A stretch of DNA of 53,386 bases from Phoronis australis (GCA_002633005.1 NMRA01000478.1:3267-56652), one strand, 5' to 3'; counted from the first letter of the stretch, positions 13,206-28,300 are shown. Notes: generated from the letters alone by a model not told the origin. Translations and numbers: made by a program.

Positions 13206-13307
13206 TCACATTTTGATTGGACCATGAATGGCGTGCTCTACTCGTCGTAGTTTCTGTGACAACTGCAAGCTCGTGGCTAACTGGTCATCTTCTAAGGCAT
13301 CCATGAT
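13206..13307 (-). CDS. PLXNB: Plexin-B exon 29: C-terminus and stop
   Basis: It has 102 nt including TGA at 13206-13208, residues 1799-1831. [10 protein letters not shown]...KLRRVEHAI is the last GAP helix. The protein ends HGPIKM, without the V-T-D-L tail of vertebrate plexin-B. The acceptor is ttcttcag. Confidence 0.94.
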   Translation of the reverse strand: MMDALEDDQLATSLQLSQKLRRVEHAIHGPIKM

Positions 13308-16300
13308 CTGAAGAAACAAGGTTCAAGATGCACCGATGATGAGCACATATTTATTATTACCGTATACCCGGATTCTTCCAACCTCTGCTAATATGGAATT
13401 GAGTCGTTCACCTAAGCCTTGAATTTAATTTACCATGATGGCAAGAAAACAAAAAAGAGGCACTTTTATTTAGGGAACGATGTCATATTTTCAACACTAT
13501 ACACAGAGTCCAAACACTTGGTTTCCTTACTCAAACGATTGTTAGTGGCAAACCGCACACTATAGGATACATCCTTCAATTCTTAAGCTTTTCCATCTTT
13601 GAATAACAATAGTACTGCCACCAAGGTGCATCCCTCGTTTTTTGTTGTTTTCTGTCTCCTTTTCATTTTCAGTCTGTCATTATAGTGTTTGATCATTATG
13701 CAGTGTTTTGACTTAACAATCCAAACATCTGGACTCTGTTTACAATGCCATTTGTAAACATGTCATCGTAGGGCAAATAACTTTGTTATTTGTACTGTGT
13801 TATTTATTTGGCCTAAAACTAGAAATACCATGAAAAGATTGTACTCAACTTTCAGTTTTAGGTGAGAAATTAAGTTCGATTGAATTGAATCTGTCAAATT
13901 TTTTGGAAAGGGCATGCAAACATTACGATTGTCTGAAGCATCACCATGACTACAGTACTCAGCTACACCAGACAGAAAACAAGCTGGGAAAAATTATTCA
14001 ACTTCCAGAAATATATCTTAACTGAGAAATCATGCAGAATATCAAGTTGATAAAATATCAACTATGGTTCTCATGTTTTGTCAACACAGTGAGTCGAACT
14101 ATATGAAGCTTGTAGGACACACACGAAACTAGTCTGTTATGATCTGGTTTCAGGTTTATTTTGGCTCCAGCAGAAAAGTTATTAAACAATTATGGTGCAG
14201 CTAGCAAAGCAACTGTACATTCAGCCGTTGTGAACAAATGGAAGTGAATTTGATCTCAGAAGAAAGGGCTTTCCCAGGGTTTCCTGTTAATTTACTCCTC
14301 AAGTCTGTTCCATTGGTGACTTACCTCGTGTTCATATTTCATCACATATTCATACAGCTCCTTCAGGGCAGCTGGACGGTGAAAACTCTCAGGTGCCTTC
14401 TGAAATGAAGAAAGACGAAAGTAAAATATTTCCACTTGGCACAGTCACTATGTAAACAATGCCCATTACAAAGCCTTTGAAATAACTTTTCTTGCAACGG
14501 TCTTGAGTTTATGGAACACTTCGCTGATATGAATCACTGGGACTTGCTTGATCCTGTTGATTCCATGATCTCTACCTTAATGGTATGTAAAGAGGGAACA
14601 CGCTACCTACAGGAGTTTTGTAAAATTATGTGGCATGGCGTATGGCTAAACTTAAGGCTATAATATTAAACTATCAAAATTAGCGTACAATACTTAAGTC
14701 GTTGAAACCTAGTTTCAATACCACTCACATGCATTACATAGTGTGAGTCTTATTAACTTCCAGTGGTTAACAAGAAAGTTCATATGGCTAAGCTCAAAAA
14801 AGCAATCCACGTATGCATAAACTTACTACATACACAAAGTTCTATATGCTAAACAATAAGTTTCATTTGCAAATCATATCAAAATATACACAGTAAACGT
14901 AGCAGGACACAATATAGCAGACAAGTGACATTTGGCTATTTTCTTATTTTTCCATAATAAAAGCCATGTAGCAGTAAATTAGTGTTTTTCCATGTTCAAG
15001 TGTATCATACCATGGCCAGACAATATTTAAAAACGTATCATTCCCAACAATGTTAGAAGCCCTTGAAAAAATGCGTTAAAGGCAATTTTGGCACTTGCTT
15101 TTCACATGAAACTGATGAGATTTTACTATATTATTCCAAATTAATCAACAAAACGAAAAATAAAATACAACATAGAAAACCAGTAGTAGAAGGAGAACTT
15201 ACTCTTGAGATGTCAACCATGGCGGAATGCATTTCCTGTTCACTCAGGGAAGGTAATTGCTGCACACCAGTATAGAAGTTCTCCACATATTTCTTGTATG
15301 TAGGTATGTCTTTGGCAAAAAGCAGTTTATTGGTGGGCGAATCCTGCACAAAATCATCAATTGAAGTTTAAGAAATATGCAANNNNNNNNNNNNNNNNNN
15401 NNNNNNNNNNNNNNNNNNNNNNNNNNNNNNNNNNNNNNNNNNNNNNNNNNNNNNNNNNNNNNNNNNNNNNNNNNNNNNNNNNNNNNNNNNNNNNNNNNNN
15501 NNNNNNNNNNNNNNNNNNNNNNNNNNNNNNNNNNNNNNNNNNNNNNNNNNNNNNNNNNNNNNNNNNNNNNNNNNNNNNNNNNNNNNNNNNNNNNNNNNNN
15601 NNNNNNNNNNNNNNNNNNNNNNNNNNNNNNNNNNNNNNNNNNNNNNNNNNNNNNNNNNNNNNNNNNNNNNNNNNNNNNNNNNNNNNNNNNNNNNNNNNNN
15701 NNNNNNNNNNNNNNNNNNNNNNNNNNGTACAATACTTAAGTCGTTGAAACCTAGTTTCAATACCACTCACATGCATTACGTAGTGTGAGTCTTATTAACT
15801 TCCAGTGGTTAACAAGAAAGTTCATATGGCTAAGCTCAAAAAAGCAATCCACGTATGCATAAACTTACTACATACACAAAGTTCTATATGCTGAACAATA
15901 AGTTTTATTTGCAAATCATATCAAAATATACACAGTAAACGTAGCAGGACACAATATAGCAGACAAGTGACATTTGGCTATTTTCTTATTTTTCCATAAT
16001 AAAGCCATGTAGCAGTAAATTAGTGTTTTTCCACGTTCAAGTGTATCGTATCATGGCCAGACAATATTTAAAAACGTATCATTCCCAACAATGTTAGAAG
16101 CCCTTGAAAAAATGCGTTAAAGGCAATTTTGGCACTTGCTTTTCACATGAAACTGATGAGATTTTACTATGTTATTCAAAATTAATCAACAAAACGAAAA
16201 ATAAAATACAACATAGAAAACCTCTAGTAGAAGGAGAACTTACTCTTGAGATGTCAACCATGGCGGAATGCATTTCCTGTTCACTCAGGGAAGGTAATTG

Positions 16301-19300
16301 CTGCACACCAGTATAGAAGTTCTCCACGTATTTCTTGTATGTAGGTATGTCTTTGGCAAAAAGCAGTTTATTGGTGGGCGAATCCTGTACAAAAGCATCC
16401 ATTGAAGTTTAAGAAATATGCAATAAATCGGTGATCTCACTAGAGGGCTTTTCACTAATGTTTAAAAAGATGGAGCTGACTTGAAAATTTCATGTATAAC
16501 CACAACCATCGCCATATGTCATACTGTTCGTGATGCCATGGGTAAGGCCTGTTGAACACTTGCATCAGGACTAATCTGCAGAAACTGGATAATTTGAAAT
16601 TGAAGTACAAAAAGAAAATAAATTTCGCTTTAAGCTACGTATGTTTTCGTTTTACTTAACGTGTAATCAGTAAACCATGAAATGTGTAAAATAACTGTGT
16701 GAGAATTTTCATACAATTACATAAAATTCAGCACAAAGTAAGAATTCAAAGACAGATTTTGTAAGGACTGCTGAAGCATTTTTATTCATAAATGCAAAAG
16801 AGAATGGAATGAGGCAGTTTTAAACTCGTGAGCCTGTAGGACTTCAAGTTACCAAACTGATCGATACCTTGCCAAGCCTGTGTTCTGACGTTGAGCATGA
16901 GTCCATTAAGGTCCCAGCAATGACTGAAAGACTAGAGTCAACAATGGCCGACTTCTTGATGTCGAAGACAAAGTCAGGGTTCTTGATTATGTTCACCCAA
17001 AACCTTAAAGGAAGACTGGAAGAGAAGACAGCAATTGCAACCTGTGTGTCGGAGGCTACTTGTGTTCAATTAAACATCCAAAACTCTTTTAAGAGTGTCC
17101 ATAACAAATTTAGTTCTTCAAGCAAAATCTGATCTATGTTTTTGCTTTTGTAAACAAATACTATAACATGTATACAAACAAATACGGTCACCACAGATGA
17201 CAATATAGCAATATACACACACCACCATAGCTTTTTGCGACAAACAACTATTCTATACCTATTCAGCAACATGTAGGATCAGTTTTCTCATAGGTGCCAC
17301 CTTAAGGCAGAAATTTTAATTCCGTGCTACTGTCCCATGTGGCCATGTAGAGAAAGTGACCGGAGGTCATCAAAAGTGATATTATCTCAGCTAGGGTTAT
17401 TTATCAGTTGGCATTGTCTTGGGTAATCACTTTCCCCAAAGCCCCAGGTCTCCATTTGTCTCAATTTCGGATGTGCGTCAGCACCCACGTATCTATTATG
17501 TGCGAGACCAATTGCATTCTACACACATTTACTCCTACATCGTTTCCTCCACATTTCTCACCTATTACTTTTCCACGTGTACACCACTTCGGGATCTACA
17601 ATACCGTGTTGCCTGGCTGATTCATCGAGAAAGTCGAACAGATACTTGACGGCAGGAGGTAGACGTTCACCAACGGCAAGGATATTTTGGAAGAGGTCGT
17701 CGATGAACTTTTGTAGTGTACCCTGCAGAGAAGAAACATAGGGTCAGATGTACACATGAGACTCCTAGAACATTATAGGTATACACGTATCATATGAAAT
17801 CGTATAACAAAAACGCAAAGATGAGTGAATAAATGGCTCCTATATGTGCTATGTGCGGGTAAAGTGAACAAAATAAGCTGAATGGTTACAGGTAATAAAC
17901 CCTACAAAGGAACTCTCTCGGTGAATTAATTCTTCACATTCCCAACTGATACTAAGCACACCCGGAATATATTCTGTACTTGCTGAAGTCTATTCAGAGC
18001 ACTAGAGGATTGTTTTGTCAATAGTATCCAGGATACAAGAATCAAAACAAACTAACCCTTGTTTAATTCTGAATTGAACCAACACTTGCCAACTTGTATT
18101 ATAGCATGCGATATATAACCTTCGGGCTAAAACCCAGTATTTTGCAAGTGAAAATTTCCATTATTGTCCGAAAGAGCTCGACTTTGAAATAAAACATCTT
18201 GCGTTTCATCCAAAAACAGCAAATTTTACTTTCCAATCGTAACCAACAAAAAAGACATCATTAGAATCTCAGCCGTCACATTGCTGTGAAACGGTCGGCA
18301 TGGCTGATCTCTCTCCACCAGACGGATGGTTTAAGGACAACTAGAAGATTTTTGATCCACGCTGATGTTGTAAACAACCATGTTTTCAGTGCTGAAGTCA
18401 GCCCAGCAACATGTGGAGAATTCCAACAATGCCAAGCCATGTAAGCAAGTTCTTTATTGGTCAGTCACTCGTGGACTAACGTCAGGTGACCAATCGTGAA
18501 ATGGCAAGAGCGATATGTAAATTACATTATATATTAGTTCTCACAATACACCTTATTGGTCAATGCACTCTTGACCATTTCCATCATTTACTAGATTTTT
18601 CTGCCCTTAACTTCACGGATTTCACTTAAAAATGCAAATAACTTTAAAATTAATTATTAATATCTGTAATATTTTAAAACCTGTACAGGATTTGTTGAAT
18701 ACAGGTAAATCCACAACAGTTGGCAATTCTGACATGGGGATTGTGAGACAAATTAGGTTGCTATTCATATTACAGAATCAATAACTCAGCTATCAGTTAA
18801 TACACCCAAATGGCACATATGAACTTTCAAACAATCGATAACAAAGGATGAAGATAAAAAGGCACTGCTTATCACCCTAACCCGATGATTATGCAAGGTA
18901 ACAAGTTTATTATCAATTTGATATGGCACATTCTCGTTTAAGTGTTTTTTAGATAACAGGGCAACAGTAAATTTAACAAGTTATATTCTACTGATCATTA
19001 AGTAACTTCGAACCAATACTCTTAATTTCTTCACCAACAGTTCTCTACAAGGTCTTTCACACTGACACCCAAGCTTCAATGCCACCAAAGTTATCGGCAG
19101 GGCTTTTGCCAACAGAGGGCGGTGATAGGTTAATATTAATTAATATTCCGTAATAATGTTTCTTACTTTGTAAGCATTCTCTTTCAATTCAACTCTTTGT
19201 TAGCTGGATTTTCTACATTAAAAAACATAGAGAGTGCAAAACAAGCTCCATTCATAACGCTTTTGTTTGGGTCAGCTGTTAACCTACACAAGAGTCAATC

Positions 19301-22300
19301 TTTTAATAAGTAATCTTCTAGCACATTGTCATCGTCCTAACGTGGCAACCATTGGCAGCCTTGTGAACTTCACATTCTACTTTCCATTTGAGGTCCTGGC
19401 TATTATTGATGACAAAAACAATAACGCCAAGGCATATGACCATGTCATGTTAGCGCTGCTCTGTGATAACTTTGCTAACTATCTTCTGCACTAACTTCAA
19501 ATGCTTAATGTCACAGTTTACCTCTGTTGACATCAAAGTCTGGATACAGCAGTGTAGTTAACTTTATGGGAAAAGGCCTTATCACTGCATAGGTTCTGCA
19601 AAGAGCTATTCAGAATTAAGGGGGAGGGGGTAATAAAATAATTATCTTCTTAGTCAGGGCCATGAACCCTTTGTTAAGCTGTGTTTAGTTGCACAGTGCA
19701 ACTGGAATATGCATGACTAAAAGCAAGGTTCAGGAAGAACTATTTTCACTGACCATGCATATCAATTTCATAAGGACTATTGTGTGTGTGAAGGGCACTC
19801 TTGATATACAACCATTCATCAACATTTTAAGCCACTACGACCACTTATTACTTCCTCCAAGCCTAACATGATATGTATTTTTAGTAATACTTTTGCTTGG
19901 TAATTGCTTACATTATTTGAGTTAATGACTAAAATGTGGTTGGCAGATAGTGGAATCAAAATAGATAGTGATTTAAATTTTATATTATAAGGATGCTGTT
20001 GTTTTGTAATACTTTGTGAAAAACAAAGAGAAGCCACAAACTTATGGTGTTATAAGTGGATGCTGGTGGTTAATGAAAGTAAAGCAAGTATTGTTCATTA
20101 AGAAATAGAAAGGTTCCAACCTCTAATGTTTTGATTGAGCTTGCAGGCAGAGGTCTGAATTATATGATTAAAGTACAAATATATATGAATACACTTGGAT
20201 GAATTTTCGAAGACAGTGCTAACTGCAGCTGGTAGAGCATTTGGTGGAGTTATCACAAAGTACAAAACTGTAAAACATGTTGGTTTTAATACATGGGCGA
20301 GTTATTCCTGTTATGGAGTATAGGGTTGACATTTGGGAATTTAATTGACACTGTTGAGAAAATATTCAATACCGTGCCATGACACACATTCAGGGTTCTC
20401 CCTCCGCTTCAAGCCTACATTATTCTTGCACTGCGAGGGGATTTAAGATGACTTCCTACACGGTTTAAACTAATAGTTTTGTGTGCATGATGAGACATAA
20501 GAAGAATAGACTTAGTTATTGACTTGGAATTCCAGCACCTCATTGGAACAAATTTTGGGTGCGGTTTCAGTAAATGTGGTAAAATTGGTCAAGACACTGA
20601 GGTCCCACAAAACATGAAGGTCAGAACACCAACCTTTGTGGATAGTAGCCTGGTAAGGAATATCTCAGAGATAGCCTTGTGTCGGTCCCTCTGCATCATG
20701 TCATCTGACTTGACTAAGTGCCAGCACTTAGCACCATTCTCACAGCTCATGAGGGGAGTGTTGGCCTGGACGGAGAGGGAGGTTGTGTCCATGCCTGCAA
20801 CAGAGTGTGGTATTTGATTTCATCATCAAAACTTTTCAGTGTAAACCATCAGTCCCACTTACAAACTTTAAAGTATCTGTACTGGGGCAGTTTCTATGAT
20901 AGTATCACACACATACGGCCATCTTGTTTGGGCACATATTTGAGTGTGGCCTTACATTTGAATATAAGGGCATAGTTTGGCAGTTTTATGCAGTTTGTTA
21001 GTTTTTGACAACTATCGCATTCGCATATACAGTATTTATCACTGTGGTCATGGATAAATGGCAGAAAACAAGAAAAAATAGGTCTTTTACCCAAGGAAGC
21101 AGTGTGGACTTATATTCAAGTATAACATTTCTGAACACAGGGTCATGATCATATTTAGTCCACAGCCTTGTGTTGAGAAACGTTGCAGTTTCAATAATAT
21201 TGTGGGCTCATATTCGGCATTTTACAGTATGCCATGACTCAATCATGTCTATTTCCATACTGCATATCTTAGGGGCCTAAATAAAAAATAGTTCACCCTT
21301 AACCCATCAACCCACTGAAAACCTGTCAACTCAGAAAATTTCATTGACAAAATTCCTCCGACTGCTTATTTCATTTATTTCTGTACAGTGCTGTAATCAA
21401 TTTCACACTTAATTGATGACTCAGACCATGAATAAGTCTGTACTGGCAACGTGGTCGTTTCGTAACAAAAAAGGACAAAAATCCTTCAACAAACTCTCAA
21501 ACTTAAGTTGTTAATTTTTAAACACTCTTGAAGAAGGCGTGGCTCATTGGTTGAGAAATAGTAGCAAAATTCATATATGAAGTTACAAAAAAATTTGCCT
21601 ACCTAATCTACCAAGATGTTAAACAAAGGTATTTTAAAGACTGGCCTAGAGACCCTAATTTTCCATAACAGAAAATGGACAAGAAAAGTGACTTGCACAA
21701 CTAACAACGTTTACTTAATGTTGCAATAATATGTTCCTCATATATTCTGCTGAGTGCACAAAGTAATTGGGCAAATTCCCAAACCCCAAGGCAGCAATTG
21801 AATTTTGAAGTAAGTCAAGTGTCATCATACAAATCTTGGGACATCAAGTGGCTGTTCATTCTTTCTGAGGGTGGTGCTGACCTTTTTGTGGTTTTAAGAA
21901 ACAACAAATTAACATGGCATTGAGCACAAAGTATTGGTAACACAGAGTTGTTGCGTGATTAAGCAGAAAAAGGTCATTTTAAATTTGATATTTATAACTT
22001 TGAAACGGTAAAGCTGAATTTCATAATATACAGAATTTTATCTTCACTAAAACTAATTTCTTGGTTTTTGAAAACCAACAACCGTCATGGTTTCTGCATA
22101 TCTTACAGTTTTAATACCCACTCCCAAAGATTGTCATTCTTGACAAAATGAAATGACTTAAGATGCTCACCATTTTTATTAGCACCGTTGTGGTGTTGTT
22201 TAGGGACTAATGCCATTAGAGCTTCGTCCTGCACCTTGTAATGATCTAGCGTGTTCAGCTTCTTCCAGCTGTCCTCTACTACTGTGGTCAAGTCGTCATC

Positions 22301-25300
22301 GGCCAGAGTAAGATGGCCGCCGCGGCCCTGCCTCCACTCTGCAACATAGATGGGGACACATGCATGCACAAAACAATGGTAGTGTGTTTTCAACATTACA
22401 TATTTTATTATGAATCATCTTGAGTTCAGTTTCATGAATTTACTTTTCATTCCTTGCTTATCCAATTTACATTTTAGCCCCCCCCCCTCCCCCGCGCAAA
22501 TAGCTATTACATTGTTACAATATAAATTTGCCAATCAATCTTGATTGCTTACAATGGTATTCAGCTGTCACATGGTGGAGTTACCAGACAACTCAGGAAG
22601 TTGTTTAACTTAGGTTACAGTTCATTACAACAAGTGTCGTCTATGCTTAAGACCCAACTGATACGGTATAAAGTCTCCAATCCCAGACTAAAATAACTCC
22701 GAACTTCTCAAGGTCCATGTATGGGAAATTTTCACTTATTTAGTAAACAATAGATATTCTAATTTTAACCTAATTTCTCTACAAAAGTAAAGATAATTAT
22801 TTTAGTTTTTTACAAGCATGATTTGTACTATGAAGATATCATAAAACAATTTATGGCAAACTTTACATTATTTGCAGAAAAGCACCGATTCTATCTGTAG
22901 AAAATGGAAAATGACAACTTGGCAATTATTTTTGGGCGAAATCAGCGCAGAATTACCGTAATTTCTCAAAACAGTTTCTTATGGTTGCTATGGAAATTAA
23001 AGATTGAATGCTACTTATCCTTCATGAATACAATTTCACCTCTCAACTAATTACGTTCCCTGAACTGGCGAAATTTTACCCGGTGTCAAGAATATTTTGC
23101 AGGTACTTCAAACTGGATAATTGTTGATTGAAATCACTGATAAGGATTTTAAAAATCACACTTTAAACCTCCTCTAGGCACCAAAAATTAAGTGATTCAC
23201 AAAATAGCCTATTTTGTCAAATCTCACTAGTCTTTTTAGACTTCTTTCCAAACTAAAATCTGAAAAACACAGTCAGGGCATTGATATGCACCCACCGTGT
23301 GCATTACAAATGACAATGGAGTCGGGTGATATTTTTTTTAAACATTTTCATGTATTGGAGTCTAAACACTTTTCAATTAATTTTATAATTGATGCTTTGT
23401 GGTGCACTCATCCTGTCAACTTCTGAAATGATTCTTAAAATGAAATACAGAAGAAACTACGTCAAACACTGGAATTCGCTTCCTTGTTAAACATCCTGTT
23501 TTTGCAACGCGAACAATTGAAAAACCAACTTTGTTTTTAAAATCGTTAGCGCTGCAAAATTTGGACTGTGAACAGATGAAGGAAGTTTACACACAGAGTA
23601 ATCTATCTTCGCACCTTTAATGACTTCGATGACAGTCATATAGCAGGTCAGCCCTAGAAAAGTCCCGGCTATTTTTCAACAAGTATTTTCACGATACATA
23701 CTTTGCTGCTCAGATAGAGAGCACTAGTTCATCTCTCACATCGGCAGCTAACCTTTTTACAAATTTTTTAACTTGAAACTCTGAAAGGGTGTAGGCTACC
23801 ATAGAATAGTATATCTTCAAAACCCTTATGGGAATGTTGGATGACAAAGTTTTGGTTCCCACTGCAGCATGCCCCTCCAGCACATTTCAATGCCAGTCAA
23901 AGAGAATGGTAGTGCCATACTTACTGGTACATACGTGTCAGAACTTAATTTTGCGACCTCCAATTTGGGAGTATTTAAAGGCGAAGGCAACCTTTTTCCA
24001 TGTCATTTTGAGCTAAAATAAGGTTGGTTGGTTATCCTAAACATATTTTCCACTTAATTACAGCTTTTCGTAATTTTATTAATTACTCGTCCGCTACTCC
24101 GGAAGTGACGTTTTAGGAGGCAAGCATTTCGCGCCAATTTCTTTTCATATATTCTGACTGTGAGAGCTGCCGAGTCAGTCATTGTTCTACCTCGGTTGTG
24201 TTAAGTTCCGTCGTCGTTTGCTTTCATTTACTAGTCAGTCAACATGCCACACTGTTGCTGCGCACCAGGATGTACTAATTATCGGCTCACGCGCGCTTTG
24301 GGTGTACCTTTGCATCGCTTTCCGATGGATGACACACTTCGCCGTACTTGGCTCGTTCGTGTGAACAATGCAGTGTTACCCGTCCACGCAACGTAAAAAG
24401 CAGTGGAGAATTACCGTGTTTGTGGCAAGCACTTTCTGCCGTACGATTACGAAAGGGATTTGTACGCTGAATTGATGAAGGTCCCTGCGAAACAACGTCT
24501 GAAGAAGGATGCCATTCCGTCTGTGATGATTCCCGGCAGTGCCCCGTCGCCACCCCCGAGAAGTGCGTTTTTGAAGCGAAAAGCCTCGCGAGCTGTGGCC
24601 AGTACAGTGACTGGAGCCAGTGGAGGCACTTCATCTACTGTCACCCGTGCCTCCGAANCCCCCCCTAAATCCGCCTATGCATGACATGTATTTTTAGTAA
24701 TACTTTTGCTTGGTAATTGCTTACATTATTTGGGTTAATGACTAAAATGTGGTTGGTAGATAGTGGAATCAAAATAGATAGTGATTTGAATTTTATACTA
24801 TATGGATGATGTTGTTTTGTAATACTTTGTGAAAAACAAGGACAAGCCACAAACTTATGGTGTTATAAGTGGATGCTGGTGGTTAATGAAAGCAAAGCAA
24901 GTACTGTTCATTTAGAAATAGAAAGGTTCCAACCTCTAATATTTTGAATGAGCTTGTAGGCAGAGGCCTGAATTACATGATAAAAGTACAAAATATATAT
25001 GAATACACTTGGATAAATTTTCGATGACAGTGCTAACTGCAGCTAGTAGAGCATTTGGTGGAGTTATCACAAAGTACAAATCTGTAAAAGATGTTGGTTT
25101 TAATACATGGGCGAGTTATTCCCGTTATGGAGTATAGGGTTGACGTTTGGGAATTTAATTGACACTGTTGAGAAAATATTCAATACCGTGCCATGACACA
25201 CATTCAGGGTTCTCCGCTTCAAGCCTACATTATTCTTGCACTGCAAGGTGATTTAAGATGACTTCCTACACGGTTTAAACTAATAGTTTTGTGTGCATGA

Positions 25301-28300
25301 TGAGACATAAGAAGAATAGACTTAGTTATTGACTTGGAATTCCAGCACCTCATTGGAACAAATTTTGGGTGGAATTTCAGTAAATGTGGTAAAATTGGTC
25401 AAGACAATGAGGTCCCACATAACACGAACGTCAGAACACCAACCTTTGTGGATAGTAGCCTGGTAAGGAATATCTCAGAGATAGCCTTGTGTCTGTCCCT
25501 CTGCATCATGTCGTCTGACTTGACTAAGTGCCAGCACTTAGCACCATTCTCACAGCTCATGAGGGGAGTGTTGGCCTGGACGGAGAGGGAGGTTGTGTCC
25601 ATGCCTGTAGCAGAGGGTGGTATTTGATTTCAACATCAAAAATTTTCAGTGTAAACCATCAGTCCCACTTACAAACTTTGAAGTATCTGTACTGGGACAG
25701 TTTCTACCATAGTATCACACATGTAAGGCCATGTTGTTTGGGCACATATTTGAGTGTGGCTTTATGTTTGAATATAAGGGCATAGTTTGGCAGTTTTAAC
25801 TAACCAGATATGCAGTTTGTTAGTTTTGGCAACTATCACATTCTTAAAATATACAGTATTTATTACCGTGGTCATAGATAAATGGCAGAAAACAAGAAAA
25901 AATAGGTCTTATACCAAAGGAAGCAGTGTGGACATGTATTCAAATATAACCTTTCTGAACACGGGGTCATGGTCTTATTAAGTCCACAACCTTGTGTTGA
26001 GAAATGTTGCATTTTCAATAATATTGTGGGCTCATATTCGGTATTTTATAGTATGCCATGACTCAATCATGTTTATTTCCATACCACATAACTTAGGGGC
26101 CTAAATAAAAAATAGTTCACCCTTACCCGATCAACCCACTGAAAACCTGTCAACTCAGAAAATTTCAATGAAAAAATTCCTCCGACTGCTTATTTCATTT
26201 ATTTCTGTACAGTGCTGTAATCAATTTCACACTTGATTGATGACTCAGACCACGAATAAGTCACTACTGGCAACTTGGTTGTTTCGTAACGAAAAAAGGA
26301 CAAAAATCCTTCAACAAAATCTCAAACTTAAGTTGTTAATTTTTAAAGAAGGCGTGGCTCATTGGTAGAGAAATAGTAGCAAAATTGATATATGAAGTTA
26401 CAAAATTTTTTTGCCTACCTATCTACCAAGATGTTTAACAAAGGTATTTTAAAGACTGGCCTAGAGAACCTGATTTTCCATATTAACAGAAAATGGGCAA
26501 GAAACGTGACAAGAAACACAACTTACAACGTTTGCTTAATGTTGCAATAATACGTTCCTCATATATTCTGCTGAGTGCACAAAGTAATTGGGCAAATTCC
26601 CAAACCCCGAGGCAGCAATTGAATTTTGAAGTAAGTCAAGTGTCATCATACAAATCTTGCGATATCAAGTGGCTGTTCATTCTTTCTGAGGGTGGTGCTG
26701 ACCTTTTTGTGGTTTTAAGAAACAACAAATAAACATGGCATCAAGCACAAAGTATTGGTAACACAGAGTTGTTGCGTGATTAAGCAAAAAAATCAGGTCA
26801 TTTTAAATTTCATATTTATAACTTTGAAACGGTAAAACTGAATTTCATAATATACAGAATTTTATGTTCACTAAAACAGATTTCTTGGTTTTTGAAAACC
26901 AACAACAACCATGGTTTCTGCATATCTTACAGTTTTAATACCCACTCCCAAAGATTGTCATTCTTGACAAAACGAAATGACTTAAGATGCTCACCATTTT
27001 TATTAGCACCGTTGTGGTGTTGTTTAGGGACTAATGCCATTAGAGCTTCGTCCTGCACCTTGTAATGATCTAGCGTGTTCAGCTTCTTCCAGCTGTCCTC
27101 CACTACTGTGGTCAAGTCGTCATCGGCCAGAGTAAGATGGCCGCCGCGACCCTGCCTCCACTCTGCAACATAGATGGCGACACATGCATGCACAAAACAA
27201 TGGTAGTGTGTTTTCAACAGTACATGTTTTATTGTGAATCATCAAAAGTTCAGTTTCATGAATTTACTTTTCATTCCTTGCTTATCCAATTTACATTTTA
27301 GCCCCCCCCCCTCCCCGCGCAAATAGCTATTACATTGTTACAATATAAATTTGCCAATCAATCTTGATTGCTTACAATGGTATTCAGCTGTCACAAGGTG
27401 GAGTTACCAGACAACTCAGGAAGTTGTTTAACTTAGGTTACAGTTCACTACAACAAGTGTCGTCTATGCTTAAGACCCAACTGATACGGTATAAAGTCTC
27501 CAATCCCAGACTAAAACAACTCCCAAAATGGATCTTCTAAAGGTCCATGTATGGGAAATCTTCACTTGTTTAGTAAACAATAAATATTCTTATTTTAACC
27601 TAATAACAAGTGTCGTCTATGCTTAAGACCCAACTGATACGGTATAAAGTCTCCAATCCCAGACTAAAGCAACTCCCAAAATGAATCTTCTCAAGGTCCA
27701 TGTATGGGAAATCTTCACTTATTTAGTAAACAAAAATATTCTTATTTTAACCTAATTTCTCTACAAAAGTAAAGATAATTATTTTAATTTTTTACAAGCA
27801 TGATTTGTACTATGAACATATCATAAAATAATTTATGGGAAACTTTACATTATTTCCAGAAAAGCACCGATTCTGTCTGTAGAAAACAGAAAATGACAAC
27901 TTGGCAACTATTTTTGGGCGAAATCAGTGCAGAATTACCGTTATTTCTCAAAACAGTTTCTTATGGTTGCTATGGAAATTAAAGATTGAGTGCTACTTAT
28001 CCTTCATGAATACAATTTCACCTTTTAACTAATTAGCTCCCTGAACTGGCATGATTTTACCCGGTGTCAAGAATATTTTGCAAATACTTTAAACTGGATA
28101 ACTGTTGTTTGAAATCACTGATAAGGATTTTAAAAATCACACTTTAAACCTCCTCTAGACACCAAAAATTAAGTGATTCACAAAATAGCCTATTTTGTCA
28201 AATCTCACTACACTTTAATTAAAATGACTTCTTTCCAAACTGAAATCTGAAAAACACAGTCAGGGCATTGATATGCCCCCATTGTGTGCATTACAAATGA

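Larger units (their letters stand above)
19867..23978. repeat. Copy A of a 4.1-4.3-kb duplicated block (exons 23A and 24A)
   Basis: It is co-linear with 24680-28963 throughout, with scattered substitutions and small indels. Exon proteins are identical between the copies while intron positions vary. It starts at catgatatgtattttt and ends at gggagtattta, where the two copies part. A poly-C tract occurs near 22478 in this copy and 27301 in the other. Confidence 0.92.

Noticed and set aside
15244-15776. Long open frames running across the N gap
   Set aside because: They exist only because N codons carry no stops.
24182-24364. Open frame overlapping the THAP start in another phase
   Set aside because: The THAP zinc-ligand motifs lie in a different frame, so this one is a shadow.
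25444-25604. Internal Met at the start of exon 24 as an alternative gene start
   Set aside because: An in-phase acceptor lies two bases before it, and GC completes a Gly codon with exon 23.
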